The notes under the pieces: model-generated
Databases searched by the model: none
What the model saw: only the letters and a program-made list of their open reading frames with translations
What the model was told of the DNA's origin: nothing
Part shown: positions 15,835-23,878 of the stretch, one piece after another
Layout of the letters: the number at the start of each line of letters is the position of its first letter
Numbering within the stretch: position 1 is the first letter of the stretch
Program-made: the position numbers and the translations under genes
Origin: Bacteroides cutis
GTDB lineage: Bacteria; Bacteroidota; Bacteroidia; Bacteroidales; Bacteroidaceae
NCBI RefSeq assembly: GCF_900241005.1
Contig: NZ_OEST01000005.1
Location: forward strand, 186,001 to 250,000
Direction: 5' to 3'
Length of the DNA: 64,000 nucleotides

Positions 15835-16896
15835 ATGGAAAAGAATAGAATTTTTCTATGTGTCCTATTTCTAGGATTATTTTTTATGTCTTGTAATAAA
15901 GATAAAATAATATATGCAGATGCTACTCTTGTTGATTATGATGATTTTAAGGAGGTAGTAGAGTTAAAAGCAGAAACTATTGCTGGCTTTGATAGTTTGG
16001 TTTTGGCACCAACGCATTTGTGTGTTTATGATAGTGTGTTGGTTACTATAAATAAGAGGACTAATAAAAGAATACATGTGCTTAATGTGAATACAAAGAA
16101 GAAAATAGCAGAGCATATATCTGTTGGACAAGGACCAGGAGAAATGTTACTTCCTCGTTTCGTAGGTAATAATGGCTGTAAAATTCTGATATCGGATTTA
16201 ATAAAATCAACTGTTGCAGAGTATAATATGGGTGATTTTTTTAAACCAGATGAACCTCTATTGATGAAGTCGATTTCATTGCAGAAACCGATCTCTGGTG
16301 AAGTGCGGTTGTTGAAAGATGGGTTCATAGGAGATGTTTCTCGTAATACTTCATTTTTATTTTATGAATTTAATAGAAAAGGAGAAATAGTAGATTCAAT
16401 AGGGCGTTATCCAGAGGCTAATTGGGATGTAACAGATGTAGAAAAAAATAATATGTATTCTTTTGCATTTACAACAAATCAACAGGATAGGCTTGCGGTT
16501 TGCTATAATTGGACTGACCTTATTGATATTTATGACAAAGAAGGACATTTACTTAATCGCATTCACGGACCTCGATATTTTGCATCTCATTTTGAAGAGT
16601 TTAATGATGGGAAAGTCATTTCAAGTTCACGCGTGAAAGGAAAAACACGAGATGCTTATTTTTCTCCAGTAAATGTTGGGGATGAATTTTGGGTATTGTT
16701 TAGTGGAAAATCTGAGTCTGAGGATGGATATAATATTTTGGCAGAGCAAATATTTGTTTTTGGATGGGATGGGACTCCACGGAGAATTTTAAATCTAGAT
16801 AAGGGTGTGTTTGCGTTTACTGTAAATGAAAAGATGAAAAAAATATATGGTATCAGTGATTCTCCGGACTTCCATATTCTTTCTTTTTCGTATTAA
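15835..16896 (+). CDS. BF3164/6-bladed propeller lipoprotein
   Basis: 353 residues from the ATG at 15835, chosen because it begins a lipoprotein signal (KNRIFLCVLFLGLFFMSCNK, lipobox Cys near residue 19); the longer in-frame reading from 15769 runs through the preceding hairpin. Family marks include a first blade RIHVLNVNTKKKIAEH, the ISVGQGPGEMLLP turn and a C-terminal HILSFSY strand. The DNA is visibly AT-rich compared with the core genes. It is followed by a thioredoxin-like DUF1573 protein after 9 nt, so the two form one operon. Ligand unknown. Confidence 0.75.
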   Translation: MEKNRIFLCVLFLGLFFMSCNKDKIIYADATLVDYDDFKEVVELKAETIAGFDSLVLAPTHLCVYDSVLVTINKRTNKRIHVLNVNTKKKIAEHISVGQGPGEMLLPRFVGNNGCKILISDLIKSTVAEYNMGDFFKPDEPLLMKSISLQKPISGEVRLLKDGFIGDVSRNTSFLFYEFNRKGEIVDSIGRYPEANWDVTDVEKNNMYSFAFTTNQQDRLAVCYNWTDLIDIYDKEGHLLNRIHGPRYFASHFEEFNDGKVISSSRVKGKTRDAYFSPVNVGDEFWVLFSGKSESEDGYNILAEQIFVFGWDGTPRRILNLDKGVFAFTVNEKMKKIYGISDSPDFHILSFSY

Positions 16897-16905
16897 CAGG
16901 TTTAT

Positions 16906-17784
16906 ATGATAAAATATCTTTTTATTTTATCTATATCTTTGATATTATTATCAAGTTGTAGTAATTTAGAGAAAAAAAGACAAGTTGCTTCTATTATAGA
17001 GCAATGGATTGGTAAGGAAATATTATATCCTGAAGAGACTGTATTTACAGTGCAAGATGGTGATACATTGGATAATGTGCTTTTGAAAGAATATTCTTAT
17101 ACGATTGTTAATTACGTAGATTCTACAGGATGTACAAGTTGTAAATTACAGCTTCCTCGTTGGAATACTTTCATTCAAGAAATCGATTCCATTTCGAAAA
17201 AGAAAATAAACTTGTGCTTTATTTTTCATCCACAGGATATACAAGAAGTGATTAACGTGTTGAAAGTTAATAGTTTTAAATATCCTATTTGGATTGATAA
17301 AGATGATTCATTTAATAAATTGAATCATTTATCATCTAATATGTCATTTCAGACTTTCTTGCTTGACAAAAATAATAAAGTTGTTTCTATTGGTAATCCT
17401 ATTTATAATTTGAAAGTTAAAAAGCTGTATATGGATATTATTCAAGGAAAAACTGATTTAAAGGAAGATGCTATTGTTCAGACTAAAATCAAAGTGCAAG
17501 AACAAAGTATATCTTTAGGTCGCTTTGATTGGAAGGAAGAACAAAAAGTGAAATTCACAATACAGAATATAGGTGAGCATCCATTGATTATTAATGATGT
17601 AACTACTTCTTGTGGATGTACTTCCGTTGATTATTCCAAAGAACCGGTTCGTCCTGGTGAAAGTATTCCTCTACAAGTTACTTATAAAGCGGACCATCCG
17701 GAACACTTTGACAAGATGATAACGGTATATTGCAATGCAAATCCCTCGTTGGTTCATTTGAAGATAATGGGGGATGCTGAATAG
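16906..17784 (+). CDS. Thioredoxin-like lipoprotein with C-terminal DUF1573 domain
   Basis: 292 residues. Lipoprotein signal IKYLFILSISLILLSSCSN, then a WIGKEILYPEE segment shared by all paralogues in this island, a thioredoxin-like core with the motif GCTSCKLQ near residue 76 (C-x2-C), a conserved SFQTFLLDKNNKVVSIGNP strand pair, and from about residue 205 a DUF1573 Ig-like domain with SCGCTSVDYSKEP. The CxxC suggests thiol-disulfide exchange outside the cytoplasm. The DUF1573 part is nearly identical to that of the paralogue at 21053 although the N-terminal parts have diverged. Partner candidates are the Cys-containing NVEALA peptides. Confidence 0.75.
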   Translation: MIKYLFILSISLILLSSCSNLEKKRQVASIIEQWIGKEILYPEETVFTVQDGDTLDNVLLKEYSYTIVNYVDSTGCTSCKLQLPRWNTFIQEIDSISKKKINLCFIFHPQDIQEVINVLKVNSFKYPIWIDKDDSFNKLNHLSSNMSFQTFLLDKNNKVVSIGNPIYNLKVKKLYMDIIQGKTDLKEDAIVQTKIKVQEQSISLGRFDWKEEQKVKFTIQNIGEHPLIINDVTTSCGCTSVDYSKEPVRPGESIPLQVTYKADHPEHFDKMITVYCNANPSLVHLKIMGDAE

Positions 17785-17803
17785 ATGTGTAGCTAAGATA
17801 TAA

Positions 17804-17882
17804 TTTTAAAATCACAGTATCGGAATGGGAGCAAACAAAGTTTGTTTTGATTCAATGGGAATTTATTGCTCTTATAAATAAT
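17804..17882 (+). repeat. Repeat B, copy 2 (upstream of the 17889 propeller gene)
   Basis: Nearly full-length copy of 15410-15487; includes GGAGCAAACAAAGTTTG and TTTATTGCTCTTATAAATAAT and ends 6 nt before the ATG at 17889. Here it fronts a propeller gene rather than an NVEALA gene. Confidence 0.75.
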
Positions 17883-17888
17883 ATAAGT

Positions 17889-19022
17889 ATGATTAGAATT
17901 GCATATGTCGTTTTTTTGCTTCTATTTGTCTCATGCAGTACAAGTAATAAAGAAGTAGAGTCGGTGATAGTTGATTTTTCAGAAGAAAGTTCTTTGTCGG
18001 CATCAGATTTATTGTCTGTTTCTTATGTAAAGTTAGAGACAGGTGATGATTATTTATTGGCGGGTGGTAATCAATGTACTAATGTTGGAGATCGTTATAT
18101 TCTATTGGATAATATTATGGCGAGAACTCTTTATGCTTTCAATTTAGATGGAAGTTTTGTACAACAAATTGGTAAAAAAGGAAATGGACCTGGTGAGTAT
18201 ATTAACCCTTTTGAGTATTCAGTAAATGAACGGGATAAAACTCTTTCTGTTATTGATATTGAACAACAAAAGATAATTGTCTATAGTTTGGCTGACTTTC
18301 GCTTTTTGTCTGAGAAAAAAATGCCATTTTATAGTGATTATATGGAACAATTACCAAATGGTGATTATGTATGGTATAATAAGTTGGCATCGGATGCTTC
18401 AGATTCCTATGCTTTTATAACAGATAAGGATTTAAATATAAAGAAGAGTTTCATTCCTATTGATTTTTCAAGTGGATATTCCTTGGGTACGAGCCGAAAG
18501 TTGTATAAGCAAGGTGATGAAGTAAGCTTATATACACCTTTTAATCCTGTATTATATCGTGTAAAGAGTGACAGCATTTATCCTGCTTTTCAGTTCAAGT
18601 TTGGAGAAAAGAAATTACCACCCATAGATTTTTTAAAAGAAAAGTCTGCTAATAATAAGAATTACATACCGGATTTATTAGAATCACCCTACGTTGCATT
18701 TTATAATGTTTATGAAAGTGACCAGTTGCTATGTGTGCCATATTATATGGATAAAACAATGTATTTTGGGTTTTATGATAAAAAGAAGAACATTTCATAT
18801 AATTTTTCTCAAGATAAACTTCAATCAGAACTTCAAATAGGGGCTTTTAGCTCTCCGATAGGAGTAACTCAGGATGGTTCTTTTATTTCTTTACTTCGTC
18901 CGGGATTACTTTTGCAGTTACAGGAAAAGGGGAATAAAATAAATGATGAGTTGATACAATTGCTGAATGAATCAACAGAAGAAGATAATCCAATTCTGCT
19001 AATTTATTCATTGAAGAAATAA
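17889..19022 (+). CDS. 6-bladed beta-propeller lipoprotein
   Basis: 377 residues from the ATG at 17889; an upstream TTG in frame at 17847 lies within repeat B and is rejected. IRIAYVVFLLLFVSCSTS is a lipoprotein signal. Then typical 6-bladed propeller features: VSYVKLETGDDYLLAGG, ILLDNIMARTLYAFNLDGSFVQQIGKKGNGPGEYINP, and the C-terminus NPILLIYSLKK. A truncated relative lies at 12504-12690, so this gene family has been copied locally. Followed by a second copy of the regulator promoter region, indicating a recombination join about 40 nt after its stop. Confidence 0.8.
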   Translation: MIRIAYVVFLLLFVSCSTSNKEVESVIVDFSEESSLSASDLLSVSYVKLETGDDYLLAGGNQCTNVGDRYILLDNIMARTLYAFNLDGSFVQQIGKKGNGPGEYINPFEYSVNERDKTLSVIDIEQQKIIVYSLADFRFLSEKKMPFYSDYMEQLPNGDYVWYNKLASDASDSYAFITDKDLNIKKSFIPIDFSSGYSLGTSRKLYKQGDEVSLYTPFNPVLYRVKSDSIYPAFQFKFGEKKLPPIDFLKEKSANNKNYIPDLLESPYVAFYNVYESDQLLCVPYYMDKTMYFGFYDKKKNISYNFSQDKLQSELQIGAFSSPIGVTQDGSFISLLRPGLLLQLQEKGNKINDELIQLLNESTEEDNPILLIYSLKK

Positions 19023-19059
19023 GATGAAAGCTTTGTAGCCTATGACTTTGTCTCTTCTG

Positions 19060-19180
19060 TTTTCAAAAATGGATTTCGGCATGAGTATTTGGTTTCAAGA
19101 AAGAATTTAATTTTAATGTGTTTCAGAAGAAATCTATTTTTCTATTAACTTTGTCAAAAAATAGATTTATAGTAACTATG
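19060..19180 (+). repeat. 121-bp promoter-region repeat, copy 2, with decapitated regulator start
   Basis: Same length as 12681-12801 and about 94 % identical by eye, including the TAACTTTG -7 box at 19146-19153 and the ATG at 19178-19180. The reading frame after this ATG (IKYKSI) stops within seven codons, so the regulator body has been lost while its promoter remains. Confidence 0.8.
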
Positions 19181-19209
19181 ATAAAATATAAATCTATTTA
19201 ATCAATATT

Positions 19210-19559
19210 ATGCGCTTTTATAATAGTAATGATCGTTGTCTAATTAAAAAGATTGATGATTTGGCTATTGATGAAAATCATCTGTTTGTATTTGATAAGC
19301 CACAGCAAACAATATGGATTTTTGACCGTGAAGGTAGATATTTAAATAAAATATATAAGAAGGGTAGTGGATCTTGAGAGTATTCCTTTATTCTAAGGAG
19401 CAAGATAAATATTGGATTGGGAAAGCTATGGTTAATGATTTGGATGATAAAGGTACTGGTGCCAAACAGTCTTTTACAGACAATAATGTATTTGTAAGTT
19501 GTTTGAGTAATGGGAATACAGACGAAAATCCTGTTATTGCAATTTCACATTTGAAATAA
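19210..19559 (+). pseudogene. Internally deleted 6-bladed propeller gene
   Basis: From the ATG at 19210 the first part reads LAIDENHLFVFDKPQQTIWIFDREGRYLNKIYKKGSG, a typical first propeller blade up to the GxGPGE turn, then a TGA. In another frame (19374-19559) the sequence resumes as a C-terminal propeller part ending in NPVIAISHLK. The signal peptide and central blades are gone. A large deletion plus frameshift explains this. Confidence 0.8.
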
Positions 19560-19601
19560 GAACTTATATGAATAAATACTGCTTTGGGGCATTAATTAAA
19601 T

Positions 19602-19644
19602 GTTTGTTTTGATTCAATGAGCATTTATTGTTCTTATAAATAAT
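19602..19644 (+). repeat. Repeat B, partial copy 3 (upstream of NVEALA gene 3)
   Basis: GTTTGTTTTGATTCAATGAG followed by CATTTATTGTTCTTATAAATAAT matches the 3' half of repeat B. Confidence 0.75.
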
Positions 19645-19665
19645 TGAAAAACTAACATTAAAAAA

Positions 19666-19923
19666 ATGAACATGAAAAAATTATTGAAATATACATTTGT
19701 AGCAGCATTTGTTACAGTAGCAGGTTATGGTATTTATACCACCCAAAAGAATGAAATGATGTCAGATTTGTTGTTGGCTAATGTGGAAGCATTGGCTAAT
19801 GATTCAGAAACAGGGGACAGTGTAGATTGCTGTAGTGATACAAGTTCTTGTACAGGAGACTTTTGTGGCACTTTTTATCCGGCAAATGGTACTGGTGTTG
19901 GAATTAAACTGTATTATAAATAA
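19666..19923 (+). CDS. NVEALA-family small exported peptide 3
   Basis: 85 residues from ATG 19666 (in-frame ATG also at 19672). The first 45 residues parallel peptide 2 (KKLLKYTFVAAFVTVAGYG, then DLLLANVEALA), while the tail is different: CC, C and C spaced in DSVDCCSDTSSCTGDFCGTF followed by a Gly-rich end. Conserved leader plus variable cysteine-bearing cargo is the island's recurring pattern. A perfect 18-bp hairpin follows 6 nt after the stop. The partner propeller lipoprotein starts at 19991. Confidence 0.85.
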   Translation: MNMKKLLKYTFVAAFVTVAGYGIYTTQKNEMMSDLLLANVEALANDSETGDSVDCCSDTSSCTGDFCGTFYPANGTGVGIKLYYK

Positions 19924-19929
19924 GTAGAT

Positions 19930-19968
19930 AATCAGATTGTCAACAAATAATTTGTTGACAATCTGATT
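19930..19968 (+). terminator. Strong hairpin after NVEALA gene 3
   Basis: Perfect 18-bp stem AATCAGATTGTCAACAAA (19930-19947) / TTTGTTGACAATCTGATT (19951-19968), 3-nt loop, followed by TCTCTTTTCTT. Looks like an intrinsic terminator or attenuator before the propeller gene at 19991. Confidence 0.65.
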
Positions 19969-19990
19969 TCTCTTTTCTTAAATCAAAAAT

Positions 19991-21028
19991 ATGTATAAAT
20001 ATATATTGCTTGTTTTATTTGTAGTATTGACCTCATGTGCAAATAATTCTCAAACCAAAAAAGTCGAAAATATATCGGAATTATCGCCGTTTGAACTATT
20101 CTTCCAAGAGATACCTATTGAACCGTTACTTCATAAACCATATCAAATGGAAATAATAGATAGCATTTTAATCCTGGCAGATAATATTGAAAATAGAGCA
20201 TTGCTTTTGTACAATTTGGAAGATGCTTCTTTTGTACGAGCATTGTCTATTGGACAGGGACCCAATGATGTATTAAGTCCTATTGCAATTGATGTAGATG
20301 AAAATGAGCAGGTAATAAATATTCTTCAACGGCAGAATGGAAAATGCCGAAAATATAAATTGAAAGAATTGATAAGTGGTTGTATACAAGATTGCAATAG
20401 TGTGGATTTAGGCAATTCAGATAGATTTACTCAAATAAAAAATGGATATGCATGTATTGGATTTTATGAAGATGCTTTAGTGACTTTTTTTGATGAGAGT
20501 GGCAAGTTGGAATCTAGCTTAGATTTGTATACAGAATATAAATTTTCCGATATTGCAACTAAATATAAATTGTTTCAAGGAAGAATTGCTTTTCATAACG
20601 TAAGTGGTTGTTTAATGTTAGCCCCTTCTTATGCCTCTGTTGTTAGATTTTTTCTTAAGGATAATGAGGCTTGGGTGCAGACGGATTCCTTTTGTATTGG
20701 AAACAAAAAAATGGAAAATCGTATTTTGAATGAGAAAACCCCGATTCTTCATAAAAGTGATATAAGATATTGTATTGATATTTGTAAATCTAATAATTAT
20801 TTTTATATGCTATATGATGGGGATGATTTGGGACATAATCAAAATCTAGAGGCTCGATATGTATTACGTTTTGATGCCTTTGGTAGTTTGGATTGTGTCT
20901 ATAAAGTAAACCCGACAATTTGTGATATATGTGTTTCTGAGGGTGATAATATCATATATGCAGTTATGATAGGAAAAGATGGTGAATATGTTCTCGCTAA
21001 ATCACAACTTAAAACTATTTTATTGTAA
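19991..21028 (+). CDS. BF3164-family (TolB-like) propeller lipoprotein
   Basis: 345 residues, ATG at 19991. YKYILLVLFVVLTSCANN is a lipoprotein signal with the lipobox Cys near residue 16. Family features: YQMEIIDSILILADNIENRALLLYNLED, then SIGQGPNDVLSP as the blade turn, a central FHNVSGCLMLAPSYASVVRFF, and a C-terminal blade ending in Leu-rich strands. It follows NVEALA gene 3 across a strong hairpin and precedes a DUF1573 protein by about 20 nt, repeating the peptide-propeller-thioredoxin order of the 15494-17784 module. Confidence 0.75.
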   Translation: MYKYILLVLFVVLTSCANNSQTKKVENISELSPFELFFQEIPIEPLLHKPYQMEIIDSILILADNIENRALLLYNLEDASFVRALSIGQGPNDVLSPIAIDVDENEQVINILQRQNGKCRKYKLKELISGCIQDCNSVDLGNSDRFTQIKNGYACIGFYEDALVTFFDESGKLESSLDLYTEYKFSDIATKYKLFQGRIAFHNVSGCLMLAPSYASVVRFFLKDNEAWVQTDSFCIGNKKMENRILNEKTPILHKSDIRYCIDICKSNNYFYMLYDGDDLGHNQNLEARYVLRFDAFGSLDCVYKVNPTICDICVSEGDNIIYAVMIGKDGEYVLAKSQLKTILL

Positions 21029-21052
21029 TTATTTAATTATGTGATGTGTGAA

Positions 21053-21925
21053 ATGAAAAATAACCAGATATTGTATCTTATCATTTTATTAATCTTTTTC
21101 TTGTCGTGTGTAAACTCAAAAGAAGATAAAATTCTCTTTCTTATAAAATCTTGGGAAAATAAAGAGGTACTTTTCCCTAAAAAAAACGTTTTCACGTTAC
21201 ATGGAAAAGACACAATCGATTTTTCTATGCAATCTCAGTATAAGATTTTTGTATATGTAGACTCAGTAGGATGTTTGAGTTGTAAATTGAGATTACCTCA
21301 ATGGCAGGAGTTTATAGATACTATATCTTCTTTGGAATTATCTTCTGTTAAATTTTTATTCTTTTTTTCACCTGAAAAGAAATCAGATATATGTAATGCT
21401 ACTTATTTAGCTAATTTTAAATATCCTATATGTATTGATGAACGGGATTCTGTGAATAAATTGAATCATTTCCCTTCTAATATGGCTTTTCAGACTTTTT
21501 TATTGGATAAAAATAATAAAGTGGTAGCTATTGGTAATCCTGTTCATAATCCTAAAATAAAGGAACTTTATTTGAATATTATCCAAGGTAAGAAAGACGT
21601 TGAAGGTGAGAAAATCTTGAGAACGGAAATAACAATTAAAGAACCAATAATCTCATTGGGACACTTTAATTGGAAAGAAGAAAAGAAAACTGCGTTTAAG
21701 ATAGAAAATACAGGAAAGTATCCATTAATTATCAATGATGTAACCACTTCCTGTGGGTGTACATCTGTTGATTATTCAAAAGAACCTGTCCGTCCCGGAG
21801 ATAGTATTTCCCTGCAAGTTACTTATAAGGCAGATCATCCGGAACATTTTGACAAGACGATAACGGTATATTGCAATGCCAATCCCTCGTTGGTTCATTT
21901 GAAGATTATGGGGGATGCCGAGTAG
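21053..21925 (+). CDS. Thioredoxin-like lipoprotein with C-terminal DUF1573 domain
   Basis: 290 residues from ATG 21053 (an in-frame ATG at 21041 adds four residues). Lipoprotein signal KNNQILYLIILLIFFLSCVN, thioredoxin-like core with GCLSCKLR (C-x2-C), AFQTFLLDKNNKVVAIGNPVHNPKIKELY, and a DUF1573 domain with SCGCTSVDYSKEPVRPG. It is a paralogue of the protein at 16906: the last 60 residues differ at only a few positions, far less than the N-terminal parts. Probably thiol-disulfide exchange at the envelope. It is followed after 21 nt by the first transglutaminase-like gene. Confidence 0.75.
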   Translation: MKNNQILYLIILLIFFLSCVNSKEDKILFLIKSWENKEVLFPKKNVFTLHGKDTIDFSMQSQYKIFVYVDSVGCLSCKLRLPQWQEFIDTISSLELSSVKFLFFFSPEKKSDICNATYLANFKYPICIDERDSVNKLNHFPSNMAFQTFLLDKNNKVVAIGNPVHNPKIKELYLNIIQGKKDVEGEKILRTEITIKEPIISLGHFNWKEEKKTAFKIENTGKYPLIINDVTTSCGCTSVDYSKEPVRPGDSISLQVTYKADHPEHFDKTITVYCNANPSLVHLKIMGDAE

Positions 21926-21946
21926 AATTAGATCTATATAATTGGA

Positions 21947-23878
21947 ATGATGGGACGTGTGGGTTACAACATACTGATGCCGATATTGACCGTATTGCTG
22001 ATTTCATGCAGCAGTATGGAAGATAAGCGTCTGGACTTCTGTCTACAAGCGGCGGACAGTAATGCGGAAGAATTGAAAATAGTGCTGAAACATTATGAGA
22101 AAGAACCGGAGAAGCTGAAGGCTGCCCGATTTTTATTATCGAACATGTTGTATAATTATGCCTACACGGATGGAGAGATAGATAGTTTGAAACGGGTTTT
22201 GACGATGGCTATACCACAACAGGAAACCCTCTCAAAGGAGATAAGGGATAAATGGAAAGGTACACGCTATAACAAAGCGCAGAAAGAGTTTGATGTTCGG
22301 AAAATAAAGGCTGATTTATTGATAGAGAATATAGATTTGGCTTTTGAGGTATGGGAACGCCGTCCATGGAGTAAACATTATTCTTTTGAAGATTTCTGTG
22401 ATTATATTCTTCCTTATCGATTGGATAATGAGCCTTTGGAGCGATGGCGGAAGTTATATTATGATCGCTACGCTAGTATGCTTGATTCGTTATATCAAGG
22501 TACGGATGTAGTGAAGGCTGCTGAGTTGCTGCATGATTATATCAAGAAAGAAGGATTTGCTCATAACCGTGATTTTGTACTTCCTCATTTTGGAGCTCTT
22601 TTTCTATGGAAAAACCGTATTGGATATTGCCGGGACAAAACGGATTTGTTGTGTTATGCAATGAGGGCTGCCGGGATACCTGTAGCGTCGGACTCTTATT
22701 TTGTATCTAATACATATGTAGGAAATCATAATTGGGTAGCTTTGATAGATACGACCGGACAAACAATTCCTTTTGAGTTTGAGCAGGATAAGGACATTGT
22801 ACGTGATTTGATTGATGCCCGTAAGCGTGGCAAGGTATATCGTAAGATGTATTCCATGCAACCTGAAAAAATTGAGGGGCAGTATGAGGATAAAGAACTT
22901 TATGCTCGCTTCAGGCAGCCTTATTTGAAAGACGTGACAGCGGAATATCGGTCTGTTGATAGGTTGGAGACGAATATTGCCAATAACGGAAAGGAAAAGT
23001 ATGCTTATCTGTCGGTGTTTGACGGTAGCAAATTTGATCCGATTGATGTGACGAGAGCTGGAAAAGATAGAGCGGTATTCCGTAATGTGGAACCGGATAT
23101 GTTATATCAGGTCACTTTTTATCGGCAGGGGGAGTTTGTACCTGCCGGAGAACCTTTTTGGTTGGATGGAACGTTGTCTGTGCGGTATTTCCGACCGGAT
23201 GAACAACATCGGATTACGGTATGTCTTAACCGTAAGTTTCCTGACAGTAGAGTGAAAAAGTATCTTGAAACGGCTGTAGGGGTATGTATAGAAGGTGCCA
23301 ATCGGAAAGACTTTAGAGATGCCGAACTTTTATGTCAGGTGGCAGACAGTCCTAAAGTGAATTATAATATAGTAAATCTGTCAAAGACGCATGAATATCG
23401 CTATATCCGCTATAAGGCCCGGAAAGGACGTTTTTTGCAGTTAGGAGAGTTTGCTGTATTCAGTGATACGATGCAGCAAAATAAATGGATACCTGTAAGT
23501 ATAGAGGCGGATACGATACTGCCGGAAGAAGAAAAAAGAAAAATAGAGGCGGTAAACGATGGTGATTGGGTCAGCTTTTACAAATCGAAGCGTAGAGGTG
23601 AAGCGTTGATTTTTGATTTTGGGCAACAGGTGCCGGTACATAGTGTAGTCTATGTCCCGCGAAATGATGATAATTATGTGCGTGCAGGAGATACGTATGA
23701 ATTATTTTATCAGGATGGAATAAAAGGATGGGTCTCACTTGGCAAGCGGACAGCTACGTCTGTTTGGCTGAAGTATGACAATGTACCCGAGAATGCATTG
23801 CTTTGGTTACGAAACCTTACAAGAGGTAAAGAGGAGAGGGCTTTTTATTATGAAGATGGACAACAGGTTTTTCCATAA
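21947..23878 (+). CDS. Transglutaminase-like lipoprotein with C-terminal discoidin-like domain (1)
   Basis: 643 residues, ATG at 21947. YNILMPILTVLLISCSSMEDK is a lipoprotein signal. An alpha-helical N-terminal region (about 30-190) is followed by a transglutaminase-like core: Cys in IGYCRDKTDLLCYAMRAAGIPV near residue 228, His in GNHNWVALID and Asp in DTTG near 265-272. The C-terminal ~130 residues (DGDWVSFY, VYVPRNDDNYVRAGDTYELFYQD) look like a discoidin/F5-8-type beta-sandwich. The family may act as peptidase or crosslinking enzyme outside the cytoplasm. GC content and codon use look closer to the core genome than its propeller neighbours. The paralogue at 23850 overlaps its 3' end. Confidence 0.75.
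   Translation: MMGRVGYNILMPILTVLLISCSSMEDKRLDFCLQAADSNAEELKIVLKHYEKEPEKLKAARFLLSNMLYNYAYTDGEIDSLKRVLTMAIPQQETLSKEIRDKWKGTRYNKAQKEFDVRKIKADLLIENIDLAFEVWERRPWSKHYSFEDFCDYILPYRLDNEPLERWRKLYYDRYASMLDSLYQGTDVVKAAELLHDYIKKEGFAHNRDFVLPHFGALFLWKNRIGYCRDKTDLLCYAMRAAGIPVASDSYFVSNTYVGNHNWVALIDTTGQTIPFEFEQDKDIVRDLIDARKRGKVYRKMYSMQPEKIEGQYEDKELYARFRQPYLKDVTAEYRSVDRLETNIANNGKEKYAYLSVFDGSKFDPIDVTRAGKDRAVFRNVEPDMLYQVTFYRQGEFVPAGEPFWLDGTLSVRYFRPDEQHRITVCLNRKFPDSRVKKYLETAVGVCIEGANRKDFRDAELLCQVADSPKVNYNIVNLSKTHEYRYIRYKARKGRFLQLGEFAVFSDTMQQNKWIPVSIEADTILPEEEKRKIEAVNDGDWVSFYKSKRRGEALIFDFGQQVPVHSVVYVPRNDDNYVRAGDTYELFYQDGIKGWVSLGKRTATSVWLKYDNVPENALLWLRNLTRGKEERAFYYEDGQQVFP

Noticed and set aside
17847..17888. TTG start for the propeller gene at 17889
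   Set aside because: The sequence belongs to repeat B, which occurs in front of unrelated genes, and the ATG at 17889 begins a proper lipoprotein signal.
19930..19968. A third TGACAA-type operator
   Set aside because: It has TTGTCA and TGACAA once per arm but not the tandem 10-bp spacing, has a 3-nt loop and T-rich tail, and no promoter box at the right distance; it is better explained as a terminator.
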